A stretch of 64,000 bases of DNA from assembly GCF_004570865.1 (NCBI RefSeq), contig NZ_SPQS01000001.1, positions 248,001-312,000 of the forward strand. Reading direction: 5' to 3'. Each line of letters starts with the position of its first letter. Position 1 is the first letter of the stretch. Under the pieces are notes generated by a model. That model was not told where the DNA came from, did not search any database, and saw nothing but the letters and a program-made list of their open reading frames with translations. The stretch comes from Bradyrhizobium frederickii. GTDB lineage: Bacteria > Pseudomonadota > Alphaproteobacteria > Rhizobiales > Xanthobacteraceae. The position numbers were made by a program, and so were the translations under genes. Of this stretch, positions 33,478 to 43,523 are shown piece after piece.

Positions 33478-33507
33478 TGCCGGCCCCGCCGCGAGACGGG
33501 GCCGGCA
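33478..33507 (-). promoter_or_regulatory. Intercistronic stem-loop between binding-protein and permease genes
   Basis: TGCCGGCCCCG (33478-33488) pairs perfectly with CGGGGCCGGCA (33497-33507) around an eight-base loop. No T-run follows on the minus strand. Such hairpins usually protect the upstream message or partly attenuate, which would favour the substrate-binding protein over the permease. Confidence 0.6.
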
Positions 33508-33521
33508 GCTCCTGAAGTGAC

Positions 33522-34466
33522 TTACTTGATGAAGCTGGCGTCGAAGAGATCCTCGACCTTCGGCGCGGCCTTGATGATGCCGATCTCGAGCAGGAGCTCG
33601 GCGGCCTCCTTGTTGAAGGTCAGGAAGTCGCCGGCGAAGAATTTCTGGTTGGCGGCCTTGTCCTGCCAGCGCAGATATTTCGCCGAATTGCCGAACTGCT
33701 CGCCGGTCTGCTTCACGTCGGCGCCCATGATCTCGTAGGACTTGGCCTGGTCCTTGGCGATCATCTCGATCGCCTCGAAATAGCTGTCGGCGAGCGCCTT
33801 GGCGGCCTTGGGATTCTCGGTGAGGAACTTCGGCGTGCAGCCGAAGGTGTCCATGACCATCGGATAGTCCAGCGTGGTCGCGATGATCTTGCCCTTGTCG
33901 GGGGCGGCGCGCACCGTCGACAGATAGGGCTCATAGGTCATCGCGGCGTCGTTCTGGCCGGAGACGAAGGCCTGTGCGGCGGCGGCCGGCTCCAGGTTCA
34001 CGACGGTGACGTCCTTCACCGACAGCCCGTTTTTCTTGAGCATCCAGGCCAGCGCGAAATAGGGCGAGGTGCCGGGCGCGGAGGCGGCGACGGTCTTGCC
34101 CTTCAGGTCCTTGATCGCGGCGACGTCGTTGCGCACGGCCATGCCGTCGGCACCATAGCTCTTGTCGAGCTGGAAGATCTGCTTGGTGGCAACGCCGTTG
34201 GCGTTCCAGGAGATCCAGGTCTCGACGGTCGTCGCCGCACATTGGATGTCGCCCGAAGCGATGGCAAGATGGCGGTCCTTCTGCGGAATCTTCTTGATGC
34301 TGACGTCGAGGCCGTTCTTCTTGAAGATGCCAGCTTCCTTCGCCAACGTCAGCGGCGCAAAGCCGGTCCATCCGGAGATGCCGACGCCGACCTTGACGTC
34401 GTCGGCGAGCACGGGAGTGGCGGCCGCGAGAGCAATGATTGTCGCAAATATTGTCGAATTACGCAT
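33522..34466 (-). CDS. ABC transporter substrate-binding protein (NMT1/SsuA-like)
   Basis: This 314-residue periplasmic protein carries a signal peptide (NSTIFATIIALAAATPVLADD) and the class fold VGISGWTGFAPLTLAKEAGIFKKNGLDVSI, as in SsuA, TauA and ThiY. Ligand likely contacts a loop such as FQLDKSYGADGMAV. The ATG at 34466 is chosen because AGAGGAC lies just upstream and it begins the signal peptide; a longer frame begins at 34568. It follows hutC by 102 bases. The ligand is probably a histidine-degradation compound, by context. Confidence 0.88.
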   Translation of the reverse strand: MRNSTIFATIIALAAATPVLADDVKVGVGISGWTGFAPLTLAKEAGIFKKNGLDVSIKKIPQKDRHLAIASGDIQCAATTVETWISWNANGVATKQIFQLDKSYGADGMAVRNDVAAIKDLKGKTVAASAPGTSPYFALAWMLKKNGLSVKDVTVVNLEPAAAAQAFVSGQNDAAMTYEPYLSTVRAAPDKGKIIATTLDYPMVMDTFGCTPKFLTENPKAAKALADSYFEAIEMIAKDQAKSYEIMGADVKQTGEQFGNSAKYLRWQDKAANQKFFAGDFLTFNKEAAELLLEIGIIKAAPKVEDLFDASFIK

Positions 34467-34514
34467 GATTGTCGTCCTCTGCCGATCGATGGATTGACGT
34501 CCTGTTGATCTGTG

Positions 34515-34528
34515 GGTCCACGTGGACC
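34515..34528. promoter_or_regulatory. Perfect 14-bp palindrome between hutC and the transporter genes
   Basis: GGTCCACGTGGACC is a perfect inverted repeat with the GT...AC end pattern seen in GntR-family operators. It lies in the 102-bp gap upstream of the substrate-binding gene. It may be a second regulatory site for the transporter operon. The binding protein is not identified. Confidence 0.4.
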
Positions 34529-34568
34529 GCTGTTCGAAGCGTTGCACGATTTGTGCCGACATATCCAC

Positions 34569-35297
34569 TCAGCCTCCCTTGAATCGCGCGACAAGGCGGT
34601 GAGAGTCACCGGGATAGAGCAGGCGCACGGCGGTGATCGTGCGCGCGCTACGCCAGGTGTAACGGTCAATGACGAGACAGGGCGCGCCGACGGCGATCGC
34701 GAGCGCGCCCGCCGTATGATCGTCGGCAACGATGGCGCTGATCGTGTGCTCGGCCTCCGTCCACGGGACGTGGTGAAGCAGCCACGAGCCGGGCGGCTCG
34801 CGCGAGAAGTCTGCGCTCGCGGCGTCAGGCACGGACGACAGGTCGATCAGCCTGTCCTCGACGGCGAACGGCACGTTGTCGGCACTGTGCCGGCAGGTGA
34901 TCGCAACCACCTTGCCGGCCCTCTTCACGCCGAGGCGATCACGGTCGGCAGCGGTCGCGGCGCGCAGCTTGCGGTGGATCAGCTCATAGCCGTAAGCGCG
35001 CCCCAGCGCGGTGATCTCGGCGCGGATGTCGGCGATCTTGAGCACCGCCGACATGTGTTGCGGCCGGCGCACGAACGAGCCGGCACGCCGCCGCCGCTCG
35101 ATCAGATCTGCCTGCGCGAGCTCCGACAGCGCCTTGTTCACCGTCATGCGCGAGCAGCCGTAGCGCGCCACCAGCTCATGCTCGAACGGAATGCGATGGC
35201 CGGGCGGCCATTCGCCGGTCAGGATGCGCTTTTCGATGTCGGCGCGAATCCGCTTGTAGAGCGTCGGCTTGTCGGCGGCATCGGTGACGAGGCTCAT
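34569..35297 (-). CDS. hutC: HutC, GntR-family histidine-utilisation repressor
   Basis: This 242-residue regulator has an N-terminal GntR winged helix (LYKRIRADIEKRILTGEWPPGHRIP, then ELVARYGCSRMTVNKALSELAQADLI) and a C-terminal UTRA effector domain that would bind urocanate. The HutC features RRRRAGSFV and LIHRKLRAA are typical. It overlaps hutF by four bases (ATGA at 35294) and sits within the cluster it should repress. The 20-bp palindrome at 36691 is its likely operator. Confidence 0.93.
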   Translation of the reverse strand: MSLVTDAADKPTLYKRIRADIEKRILTGEWPPGHRIPFEHELVARYGCSRMTVNKALSELAQADLIERRRRAGSFVRRPQHMSAVLKIADIRAEITALGRAYGYELIHRKLRAATAADRDRLGVKRAGKVVAITCRHSADNVPFAVEDRLIDLSSVPDAASADFSREPPGSWLLHHVPWTEAEHTISAIVADDHTAGALAIAVGAPCLVIDRYTWRSARTITAVRLLYPGDSHRLVARFKGG

Positions 35298-36652
35298 GCA
35301 ACAAGCCTCCGAACGACCGCGTTGAAACGCTCGCGCGCCGCCTGGCGCAGCCTGTGCCGGCCACGCTCGACAACCTTCTCGCCGCCGGCCCAGACGCAGT
35401 CGATCGCGCCGCTGCCTGCAGCAAAGATCCAGCCGTCGATCGCGGCATCGCCCCGGCGTCCCGCCAGCGAGGGATGTGCGGCGTCGAGCGTGACGATGTC
35501 GGCGCGCGCGCCGGGCGCGAGGCCGACCGTCGTCTGCGCCAGCGCCTGCGCGCCGCCCGCGAGCGCATGGTCGAACAATGCCCGTCCGGTCGAGCGGCCG
35601 GCCCCGGCGGAAAGCACATTGCGCTCGCGGTGCTTGAGCCGCTGGCCGTATTCGAGCTGGCGCAATTCGTCGGCGACGCCGACCAGCACGTTGGAATCGG
35701 TGCCGATACCGAACGCGCCGCCGGCGTCGAGGAATTCGCGGGCCGGAAAGATGCCGTCGCCAAGGCTCGCTTCGGTGATGGGGCAGAGCCCGGCGACTGC
35801 GCCCGTCCTGGCAAATGCGCTGACCTCAGCGTCCGTCATATGAGTCGCATGAATGAGGCACCAGCGCTGACCGACGGGCGCGTGCTCCAATAGCCACTGC
35901 ACCGGGCGGCGGCCCGACCAGGCCAGGCAATCCTCGACTTCCTTCACCTGTTCGGCGGCGTGAATGTGCACCGGTCCGCCGTTCGCGAGCGGAACGATGG
36001 CCGCGAGCTCATCCGGCGCGACCGCGCGCAGGCTGTGCGGTGCGATGCCGATATTGGCGCCCGGCAATGCATTGATCGCCTTGCGGGAGGCGGCCATGAG
36101 CTCGGCGAACCGATCGACCGAGCAGACGAAGCGGCGCTGGCCGGCATGCGGCGCGGCACCGCCGAAGGAGCCGTGCGCATAGAAACTCGGCAGCAGCGTC
36201 AGCGCAATGCTCGATGCCTCGGCAGCCTCCGCAATCCGCGCGGCCATCTCGGCGATATCGGCATAGGGAGAACCGTCGCGGTCGTGGTGCAGATAGTGGA
36301 ATTCGCCGACGCGGGTAAAACCCTGCTCCAGCATCTCGACATAAAGCAGCGTCGCAACGGCCGCGACGTCGTCCGGCGTCATTGCGAGGGCGAAGCGGTA
36401 CATCGTCTCGCGCCAGGTCCAGAATGTATCGGTGCTGTCGCCGCGCAGCTCGGCAAGGCCCGCCATGCCGCGCTGGAAGGCGTGGCTGTGCAGGCTCGCC
36501 AATCCCGGAAGCGCAATGGCGTGGCGCTCGTCGCCGGCGGCAGGCTGCACGCCCGCGGTCACCGCCGCGATCGCGCCGGCGGTCATCACCACCTGCACGT
36601 CATTGGCCCAGCCCGAGGGCAGGAGCGCGGAGGCGAAATGCAGTCGGGTCAT
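35294..36652 (-). CDS. hutF: HutF, formimidoylglutamate deiminase
   Basis: HutF (452 residues) is an amidohydrolase that converts N-formimidoyl-L-glutamate to N-formyl-L-glutamate and ammonia, the two-step branch of histidine breakdown. The metal-binding motif LPGLASLHSHAFQRGMAGL near residue 50 matches the HutF signature. Further ligand positions are in HIHAAEQ and LIHATHM, and the GIGTDSNV loop is near the C-terminus. Formylglutamate then needs a hydrolase (HutG in other bacteria), which is not visible here. Confidence 0.93.
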   Translation of the reverse strand: MTRLHFASALLPSGWANDVQVVMTAGAIAAVTAGVQPAAGDERHAIALPGLASLHSHAFQRGMAGLAELRGDSTDTFWTWRETMYRFALAMTPDDVAAVATLLYVEMLEQGFTRVGEFHYLHHDRDGSPYADIAEMAARIAEAAEASSIALTLLPSFYAHGSFGGAAPHAGQRRFVCSVDRFAELMAASRKAINALPGANIGIAPHSLRAVAPDELAAIVPLANGGPVHIHAAEQVKEVEDCLAWSGRRPVQWLLEHAPVGQRWCLIHATHMTDAEVSAFARTGAVAGLCPITEASLGDGIFPAREFLDAGGAFGIGTDSNVLVGVADELRQLEYGQRLKHRERNVLSAGAGRSTGRALFDHALAGGAQALAQTTVGLAPGARADIVTLDAAHPSLAGRRGDAAIDGWIFAAGSGAIDCVWAGGEKVVERGRHRLRQAARERFNAVVRRLVA

Positions 36653-36690
36653 GATTGATTACACGCCGGCTGGACAGAACCGCCTTACGA

Positions 36691-36710
36691 TTATATGTCT
36701 AGACATATAA
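36691..36710. promoter_or_regulatory. HutC operator candidate, perfect 20-bp palindrome
   Basis: The palindrome TTATATGT-CTAG-ACATATAA is perfect over 20 bp. It occupies the middle of the 88-bp gap between divergent hutF and hutI, so one dimer could repress both. The GT-N4-AC core and flanking AT steps are what GntR/HutC repressors recognise. The AT-rich island stands out in a GC-rich genome. It is the most obvious regulatory site in the window. Confidence 0.75.
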
Positions 36711-36740
36711 GTCAAGCATCCCACCCCAGGGGAAAGTGGC

Positions 36741-37955
36741 ATGGCAGAGCGCTTCGACCGGATCTGGCACAATGCCCGGCTCGCCACGATGCGGGCCGAC
36801 CGTCCCGATCTCGGCGAGATCGCGCCTGGTGTCATCGCCGCGCGCGGCGGCCGTATCAGCTACGCCGGTGCGGCGACGGACTTTCCCGCGAATGCGGACG
36901 CGATCGAGCGGATCGATTGCGAGGGGCGCTGGATCACGCCCGGCCTCGTCGATTGCCACACCCATCTCGTCTATGGCGGCAACCGCGCGCACGAGTTCGA
37001 GCTGCGTTTGAAAGGTGCGAGCTACGAGGAGATCGCGCGCGCCGGCGGCGGCATCGTCTCCACGGTGGCGGCGACGCGCAAGGCGAGCGAGGCCGAGCTG
37101 GTCGCGAGCGCGCTGCCGCGGCTCGACGCGTTGATTGGCGAGGGCGCAACCACCGTCGAGATCAAATCCGGCTATGGCCTCGACACCGAGACGGAGATGC
37201 GGCAACTGGCGGCCGCGCGCAGCCTCGGTCGCCAGCGGCGGGTCGCGATCCGCACCTCCTTTCTCGGCGCGCATGCATTGCCGGTCGAGGCGGACGGTGA
37301 CAAGGATCGCTACGTCGATCTCGTCTGCAAACAGATGCTGCCTGCCGTTGCGAAGGCTGGCCTCGCCGACGCTGTCGACGCCTTCATGGAAGGCATCGCA
37401 TTTTCGGCGGAGCAGACGACGCTTGTATTCGAGACGGCGAGAGCGCTTGGGCTCCCGGTCAAGCTCCACGCCGACCAGCTGTCGAACCTCGGCGGCGCGG
37501 CGCTTGCGGCAAAATTCTCGGCGCTGTCGGCCGATCATCTCGAGCATACCGACGAAGCCGGCGTCGCCGCGATGGCGAAGGCTGGTTCTGTGGCCGTGCT
37601 GCTGCCCGGCGCGTTCTACTTCATTCGCGAGACGCAGAAGCCTCCGTTCGAGGCCTTTCGCAGGCAGGGCGTGCCCATGGCGCTCGCGACCGATTGCAAT
37701 CCCGGCAGCTCGCCGCTGACCTCGCTGCTGCTCACCATGAATATGGGCGCGACGTTGTTCCGGATGAATGTGGCTGAGTGCCTTGCCGGAATCACCCGCG
37801 AAGGCGCGCGGGCGCTCGGCGTGCTCGATGAGACCGGCACGCTGGAAGCGGGCAAATGGTGCGATCTCGCAATCTGGGACGTCGAGCGGCCGGCCGAGCT
37901 CGTCTACCGCATCGGCTTCAATCCGCTGCATCGCCGGGTGTGGAGGGGCCAGTGA
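36741..37955 (+). CDS. hutI: HutI, imidazolonepropionase
   Basis: HutI (404 residues) hydrolyses imidazolone-5-propanoate to N-formimidoyl-L-glutamate. Metal ligands are in [19 protein letters not shown], with the family stretch [32 protein letters not shown] and [11 protein letters not shown]. It is the first gene of the rightward hut unit. Its stop overlaps the GTG start of hutH, giving tight translational coupling. Confidence 0.95.
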   Translation: MAERFDRIWHNARLATMRADRPDLGEIAPGVIAARGGRISYAGAATDFPANADAIERIDCEGRWITPGLVDCHTHLVYGGNRAHEFELRLKGASYEEIARAGGGIVSTVAATRKASEAELVASALPRLDALIGEGATTVEIKSGYGLDTETEMRQLAAARSLGRQRRVAIRTSFLGAHALPVEADGDKDRYVDLVCKQMLPAVAKAGLADAVDAFMEGIAFSAEQTTLVFETARALGLPVKLHADQLSNLGGAALAAKFSALSADHLEHTDEAGVAAMAKAGSVAVLLPGAFYFIRETQKPPFEAFRRQGVPMALATDCNPGSSPLTSLLLTMNMGATLFRMNVAECLAGITREGARALGVLDETGTLEAGKWCDLAIWDVERPAELVYRIGFNPLHRRVWRGQ

Positions 37956-39523
37956 CGGAGCAGGGCGCAGCGATCATCGTCAAGCCGGGAACGGTCAGCC
38001 TCGACGAGCTCGCGCGCGTGCTTGCGGGCGCTCCTGTCGTGCTCGATCCGTCGTTCTGGCCGCGCGTGGAGGCGGCTGCGAAGATTGTCGCAAAGGCCGC
38101 GCAAGCCGCTGCGCCAGTCTATGGCATCAACACCGGCTTCGGGAAGCTCGCCTCGAAGCGCATTCCGCCCGATCAGACCGCGCTGCTCCAGCGCAACCTG
38201 ATCGTGTCGCATTGCTGCGGCGTCGGCCCCGCGACTCCGGAGCCGATCGTTCGCCTGATGATGGCGTTGAAGATCATCTCGCTCGGCCGCGGCGCCTCCG
38301 GCGTGCGCCGCGCGGTGATCGAGCAGCTGCAGGCCATGATGGCGCGGGGCGTCACCCCGCTGGTGCCGCAGCAGGGCTCGGTCGGTGCCTCCGGCGATCT
38401 CGCCCCGCTCGCGCATATGACAGCGGTGATGATCGGCGAGGGACAGGCGATCGTTGACGGACAAATCGTGCCCGGCGGCGAAGCGCTGGCATCCGCCGGC
38501 CTCGTGCCGCTGACGCTGGGACCCAAGGAGGGCCTCGCACTGATCAACGGCACGCAATTCTCGACCGCCTATGCCATCTCCGCGGTCCTGCGCGCCTTCG
38601 GCCTTGCGCGCGCAGCGCTCGTCACCGGCGCATTGTCGGTCGATGCGGCGATGGCATCGACGGCGCCGTTCCGTCCTGAAATCCAGGCGCTGCGCGGCCA
38701 TGCCGGGCAGATCGCGGCCGCCGCGACGCTGACCGCGCTGCTCGAGGGCAGCGACATCCGCCTGTCGCATCTCGAAGGTGACGAGCGCGTGCAGGATCCC
38801 TATTGCCTGCGTTGCCAGCCGCAGGTCGCGGGAGCCGCGCTCGATCTGATCGCGCAGGCCGCGCGCACGCTGATCGTCGAGGCCAATGCCGTCACCGACA
38901 ATCCGCTGGTGCTGGTCGAGACCGGCGAGATCGTCTCCGGCGGCAACTTTCACGCCGAGCCGGTGGCGTTCGCCGCCGATGCCATCGCACTCGCGCTGTC
39001 GGAGATCGGCGCCATCAGCGAGCGGCGCATTGCGACGCTGGTCGATCCGACGCTCAATTTCGGCCTGCCGCCGTTCCTCACTCCCGATCCCGGCATCAAT
39101 TCCGGCTTCATGATCGCCGAGGTGACGGCGGCGGCACTCTATGCCGAGAATAAGCAGCGCGCAGCTGCGTGCTCGATCGATTCGACGCCGACCAGCGCCA
39201 ACCAGGAAGATCACGTCTCGATGGCGGCGCACGCCGCGCGGCGGCTGTCCGACATGGCCGACAATCTCGCCGCCATCCTCGGCATCGAACTCCTGGTTGC
39301 CGCCCAAGGCATCACGCTGCGCGAGCCGCATGCGACCAGCAGGCCGCTGGCGGCGGTCATCGCCGCGCTGCGCGAGCAGGTGCCCGCACTGGGTGCCGAT
39401 CGCTACATGGCCGGCGATCTCGCCAAGGCCGCTGCGCTGGTCGAGGCCGACGCTCTGCCAGCTACCGCGCTCACGGCGCTTCCATCCGATCCGTTTCCGA
39501 GACTTGATGAGAGGTCCGCATGA
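37952..39523 (+). CDS. hutH: HutH, histidine ammonia-lyase
   Basis: HutH (523 residues) deaminates L-histidine to urocanate, the first step. The MIO cofactor triad Ala146-Ser147-Gly148 is seen in [15 protein letters not shown]. The catalytic Tyr is in [12 protein letters not shown] and the QNL-type region in [10 protein letters not shown]. The GTG at 37952 is chosen because it sits in a GTGA overlap with the hutI stop and gives the usual length; the open frame extends upstream inside hutI. It overlaps hutU by four bases (ATGA at 39520). Confidence 0.95.
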   Translation: MTEQGAAIIVKPGTVSLDELARVLAGAPVVLDPSFWPRVEAAAKIVAKAAQAAAPVYGINTGFGKLASKRIPPDQTALLQRNLIVSHCCGVGPATPEPIVRLMMALKIISLGRGASGVRRAVIEQLQAMMARGVTPLVPQQGSVGASGDLAPLAHMTAVMIGEGQAIVDGQIVPGGEALASAGLVPLTLGPKEGLALINGTQFSTAYAISAVLRAFGLARAALVTGALSVDAAMASTAPFRPEIQALRGHAGQIAAAATLTALLEGSDIRLSHLEGDERVQDPYCLRCQPQVAGAALDLIAQAARTLIVEANAVTDNPLVLVETGEIVSGGNFHAEPVAFAADAIALALSEIGAISERRIATLVDPTLNFGLPPFLTPDPGINSGFMIAEVTAAALYAENKQRAAACSIDSTPTSANQEDHVSMAAHAARRLSDMADNLAAILGIELLVAAQGITLREPHATSRPLAAVIAALREQVPALGADRYMAGDLAKAAALVEADALPATALTALPSDPFPRLDERSA

Positions 39524-41190
39524 ACCGCCGACTGGACAACGACCGCACCATCCGCGCGCCCCGCGGCAGCGAGATCAGCGCCAAGAGCTGGCTGACGGAA
39601 GCTCCCTTGCGCATGCTGATGAACAATCTCGATCCTGACGTCGCGGAACGTCCGAGCGAGCTCGTCGTCTATGGCGGCATCGGCCGCGCCGCGCGCGACT
39701 GGGAGAGTTTTGACCGGATCGTCGCGGCCCTGCGCAAGCTCGAAGCCGACCAGACGCTGCTGGTGCAGTCCGGCAAGCCGGTCGGCGTATTTCGCACCCA
39801 CACCGACGCGCCACGCGTGCTGATCGCCAACTCCAACATCGTGCCGCACTGGGCGACGCTCGACCATTTCAACGAGCTCGATCGGAAGGGCCTGATGATG
39901 TACGGCCAGATGACCGCGGGCTCGTGGATCTATATCGGCAGCCAGGGCATCGTGCAGGGCACCTACGAGACCTTCGTCGAGGTCGGGCGGCGCCATTATG
40001 GCGGCAGCCTCTCGGGCAAATGGATTCTCACCGCCGGCCTGGGCGGCATGGGCGGCGCGCAGCCGCTGGCCGCGACCATGGCCGGCGCCTCAATGCTCGC
40101 AGTCGAATGTCAGCCGAGCCGCATCGAGATGCGCCTGCGCACCGGTTATCTCGACCGTCAGGCCGCAACCCTCGATGAAGCGCTCGCGATCATGGCGGAC
40201 TCTGCAAAGACGAAGAAGGCAATCTCGGTCGGCCTGCTCGGCAATGCCGCGGAGATTTTCCCGGAGCTGGTTCGCCGCGGCGTCAAGCCTGACATCGTCA
40301 CCGACCAGACCAGCGCGCATGATCCGATCAACGGGTACTTGCCGAAGGGCTGGACGCTCGCAGAGTGGGAAGCCAAGCGCGCGTCCGATCCGAAGGCGGT
40401 CGAGCGCGCCTCCAAGACCTCGATGGTCGAGCACGTCCAGGCCATGCTGGATTTCCATGCGCAGGGCATTCCGACGCTCGACTACGGCAACAACATCCGC
40501 CAGATGGCCCAGGACATGGGGCTGAAGAACGCCTTCGATTTCCCCGGCTTCGTGCCCGCCTATATCCGCCCTCTGTTCTGCCGCGGCGTCGGACCGTTCC
40601 GCTGGGCTGCGTTGTCGGGCGATCCCGAGGACATCTTCAAGACCGATGCCAAGGTCAAGGAGCTGATGCCGAACGACAAGCACCTGCACAATTGGCTCGA
40701 CATGGCCAAGGAGCGCATCAAATTCCAGGGCCTCCCGGCGCGGATCTGCTGGGTTGGGCTCGGCGATCGTCACCGCCTCGGCCTTGCCTTCAACGAGATG
40801 GTGGCGCGCGGCGAGTTGAAAGCGCCGATCGTGATCGGCCGCGATCATCTCGACAGCGGTTCGGTCGCGAGTCCCAACCGCGAGACCGAGGCGATGAAGG
40901 ACGGTTCGGATGCGGTGTCGGACTGGCCGCTGCTCAACGCGCTGCTCAATTGCGCCAGCGGTGCAACCTGGGTTTCGCTGCATCACGGCGGCGGCGTCGG
41001 CATCGGCTATTCGCAGCACGCCGGCATGGTGATCGTCGCCGACGGCACGCCCGAGGCTGCCAAGCGCATCGAACGCGTGCTGTGGAACGATCCCGCCAGC
41101 GGCGTCATGCGCCACGTCGATGCCGGTTACGACATCGCGATCGACTGCGCCCGCGACAAAGGCCTCGATCTGCCGAGCCTTTCGAAGTAG
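39520..41190 (+). CDS. hutU: HutU, urocanate hydratase
   Basis: HutU (556 residues) uses tightly bound NAD to convert urocanate to imidazolonepropanoate. Signatures include [35 protein letters not shown], the NAD motif [14 protein letters not shown] and the C-terminal [19 protein letters not shown]. It is the last gene of hutIHU and ends seven bases before the convergent GGDEF/EAL gene. All hut steps down to formylglutamate are present in this window. Confidence 0.96.
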   Translation: MNRRLDNDRTIRAPRGSEISAKSWLTEAPLRMLMNNLDPDVAERPSELVVYGGIGRAARDWESFDRIVAALRKLEADQTLLVQSGKPVGVFRTHTDAPRVLIANSNIVPHWATLDHFNELDRKGLMMYGQMTAGSWIYIGSQGIVQGTYETFVEVGRRHYGGSLSGKWILTAGLGGMGGAQPLAATMAGASMLAVECQPSRIEMRLRTGYLDRQAATLDEALAIMADSAKTKKAISVGLLGNAAEIFPELVRRGVKPDIVTDQTSAHDPINGYLPKGWTLAEWEAKRASDPKAVERASKTSMVEHVQAMLDFHAQGIPTLDYGNNIRQMAQDMGLKNAFDFPGFVPAYIRPLFCRGVGPFRWAALSGDPEDIFKTDAKVKELMPNDKHLHNWLDMAKERIKFQGLPARICWVGLGDRHRLGLAFNEMVARGELKAPIVIGRDHLDSGSVASPNRETEAMKDGSDAVSDWPLLNALLNCASGATWVSLHHGGGVGIGYSQHAGMVIVADGTPEAAKRIERVLWNDPASGVMRHVDAGYDIAIDCARDKGLDLPSLSK

Positions 41191-41197
41191 TGGCGCC

Positions 41198-43207
41198 TCA
41201 GGCCACGACCCTGGCCCCGCGGCCGTCGAGGCGCTGGCGTTCATTCGCCAGATAGTCGGCGATCGCATCGGCCGGCATGGGTTTTGCGAAGTAGTAGCCC
41301 TGGATGAAATCGCACCCGAGCCGGCGCAGGCTGTCGAGCTGGGCGCGGGTCTCGACGCCCTCGACGACGCAGGCGATCTCCATGTCGTCGCAGAGGCCCG
41401 CAAGCGATTTGACGATCTTGTGGCTCACCGGATTCTCGTTGATCTCGGCGACGAAGCTGCGGTCGACCTTGATCTTGTCCAGCGGCAACCGGTGCACGTG
41501 GCTCAGTGACGAATAGCCGGTGCCGAAATCGTCCAGCGAAATGCCGCAACCCATCGCCTTCAGCGTGGCGATCGACTGCTGCGCGCGGACGAAATCGAAG
41601 GTGACGGCAGTCTCGGTGATCTCGAAGTCAATCCGGCGGGCCGACAGACCGCTTTTCTCGATGATCGAGATCAGCGGCAATATGCCCTCGGCGGCACAGA
41701 TGTCGTGAGCGGACAGGTTGAACGACAGGCGGAGGTCGTCGGGCCAGGTTTTGGCCGTGGCGAGGGCGCGCGCCAGCAGCGCCTGCGTCAAAGGACGGAT
41801 CAGGCCGATGCGCTCGGCGGCGGGAATGAAGTCGGCCGGAGAGACCCAGCCCAGACGGGGGCTGTGCCAGCGCGCTAGGGTCTCGAAACCCGCGGTGTGC
41901 TCGCTCATGGCATCGACGATTGGCTGGAAAACCAGCTCCATCTCGGTGCCGAAATCGGAGGTGCGCAACAGGTTCTCGATGACGCCGCGGCTGCGGATCT
42001 CGGCCTCGAGCTCGCTGGAGAAGATCACGGTGCGGCCGCGCAGATGGCGCTTGGCGTGGTAGAGCGCGTAGTCGGCACATTCATAGAGCACCTCCGACGT
42101 CGTCGCGGAGTCCGGGAACGATGCGAAACCGATCGAGCAGGACAAGCCCGTATGGGCGGTGTCGAGCTGGTACGGCAGCTTGACCTGACTACCGATGCGT
42201 TCGCCGAGCCGCGTCAGGTCCGCGTCCTCGGGGTCGCCGCATACGACGAGGCCGAACTCGTCGCCGCCGAGCCGGGCGAATTCCACGCGCTGCGGGCCAA
42301 AGCCCTCGCAGACCTCGCGGATGCGCCGGCCCGCCTCGATCAGGACGCGGTCGCCGACCGAGTGGCCGTAATTGTCGTTGATCGGCTTGAAGCCGTCGAG
42401 GTCGATGATCCCGACCGCGACGCGAACGTGCCTGCGCTCGGCGTCGGCAAAGGCGCTCGACAGCTCGGCGAAGAAGCGGCGGCGGTTCGGCAGCTCGGTG
42501 AGGGAATCGAGATTGGCGAGGCGGAAGTTCTCGTCAGAGAGCGCCTGCGTTGCCGCCTGTTGTGCGAGCAGCGACTTGCGGCTGGCGACGAGATCGGCGA
42601 AATCGCGGTAATAGATGAACAGCACCGTCACCATCGCGCCGGAAACCAGGAGGTTGTTGACGGCGATCGCCTTCAGCGTCGGCTCGCCCGTGGCGAAGAA
42701 GAACAGCACATAGGGCACGTCGACGATCAGCGTCACGATCAGCGCCGCCGAGCGCAGATGCATCAGCGAAAAGATGCAGCCGATCACCGTGACCGCCATG
42801 TAGAAGGCGACCTGGCTCTTGGCGAAGGGATCGCCGTAGGGATAGAGCGCGAAGGACCAGGCGGTGAAGCCGGCGCCGATCGGCAGGGTCAGCCAGTTGG
42901 TGGCGCGCAGATTGCGCAGGATGTCGGCGTCGCTGCGCACCAGGTGACGCTGGCGCAGCCACCAATAGGTCCGCAAGCCTGCGAGCACGGTCAGCACGCC
43001 AGGCACGATCATCGTCAGCCAGTCCGGCGCCACGTTCACATAGGTGTAGGCCACCGCGATCGTGTTGCTCATGAGGATGAAGTAGAGCAGCGGGACCTGC
43101 TTGGAGAAGGCGCCGAACTGCGCGCGCATCAGATCCGGATTGTCGGCCGGAACGCGAAACAGCCGGATTGCGGCGGCGAGAAGAGACTTCAAATCGGCAA
43201 CAGGCAT
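41198..43207 (-). CDS. Membrane GGDEF-EAL cyclic-di-GMP protein
   Basis: This 669-residue inner-membrane protein has about five N-terminal helices (PLLYFILMSNTIAVAYTYVNV, MIVPGVLTVLAG, etc.), a GGDEF domain with an intact LGGDEFG motif and SDSLTELPNRRR-type start, and an EAL domain beginning FETLARWHSP. In the EAL motif ETL replaces EAL, a change often tolerated. Further EAL features include DDFGTGYSSLSHV and KIDRSF-type IKVDRSFV, and the hydrolase-like residues are largely retained. It could make, break, or sense c-di-GMP. It is convergent with hutU; its target is unknown. Confidence 0.9.
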   Translation of the reverse strand: MPVADLKSLLAAAIRLFRVPADNPDLMRAQFGAFSKQVPLLYFILMSNTIAVAYTYVNVAPDWLTMIVPGVLTVLAGLRTYWWLRQRHLVRSDADILRNLRATNWLTLPIGAGFTAWSFALYPYGDPFAKSQVAFYMAVTVIGCIFSLMHLRSAALIVTLIVDVPYVLFFFATGEPTLKAIAVNNLLVSGAMVTVLFIYYRDFADLVASRKSLLAQQAATQALSDENFRLANLDSLTELPNRRRFFAELSSAFADAERRHVRVAVGIIDLDGFKPINDNYGHSVGDRVLIEAGRRIREVCEGFGPQRVEFARLGGDEFGLVVCGDPEDADLTRLGERIGSQVKLPYQLDTAHTGLSCSIGFASFPDSATTSEVLYECADYALYHAKRHLRGRTVIFSSELEAEIRSRGVIENLLRTSDFGTEMELVFQPIVDAMSEHTAGFETLARWHSPRLGWVSPADFIPAAERIGLIRPLTQALLARALATAKTWPDDLRLSFNLSAHDICAAEGILPLISIIEKSGLSARRIDFEITETAVTFDFVRAQQSIATLKAMGCGISLDDFGTGYSSLSHVHRLPLDKIKVDRSFVAEINENPVSHKIVKSLAGLCDDMEIACVVEGVETRAQLDSLRRLGCDFIQGYYFAKPMPADAIADYLANERQRLDGRGARVVA

Positions 43208-43523
43208 TGAAAATACGAGCCCCGGCTACCCTGAAAACGTCGGCGATGTTGCATGACGGGGGTAAAGGGCGCGTTAGATCGATACGCAGCGACAGCCGGA
43301 TCAGGCCGGACGCCACAATATCTCTTCCGTTCGTGGGCGCCGGTGAGGCCGCGTTAACGATAAGGGGCCGAAGAAAGCAGGCGCATCGGCTGCACCGTCC
43401 GGCAAAGCTGGGGCTACGTTCTGCTAACCATGCGGGCCGGCGCAACGGCATGCCCCACCTCTCCTCGTCGGGGAGAATGACCTGAGCTCTCGTTACGTAT
43501 CGTTCACCAAGACGCGTTTCGCT
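43208..43523. other. Gene-free gap upstream of the GGDEF/EAL gene
   Basis: No gene, strong promoter pattern or repeat is evident in this 316-base gap. It lies upstream of the leftward GGDEF/EAL gene and downstream of the plug-domain fragment, whose missing barrel is not recognisable here. Confidence 0.4.
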
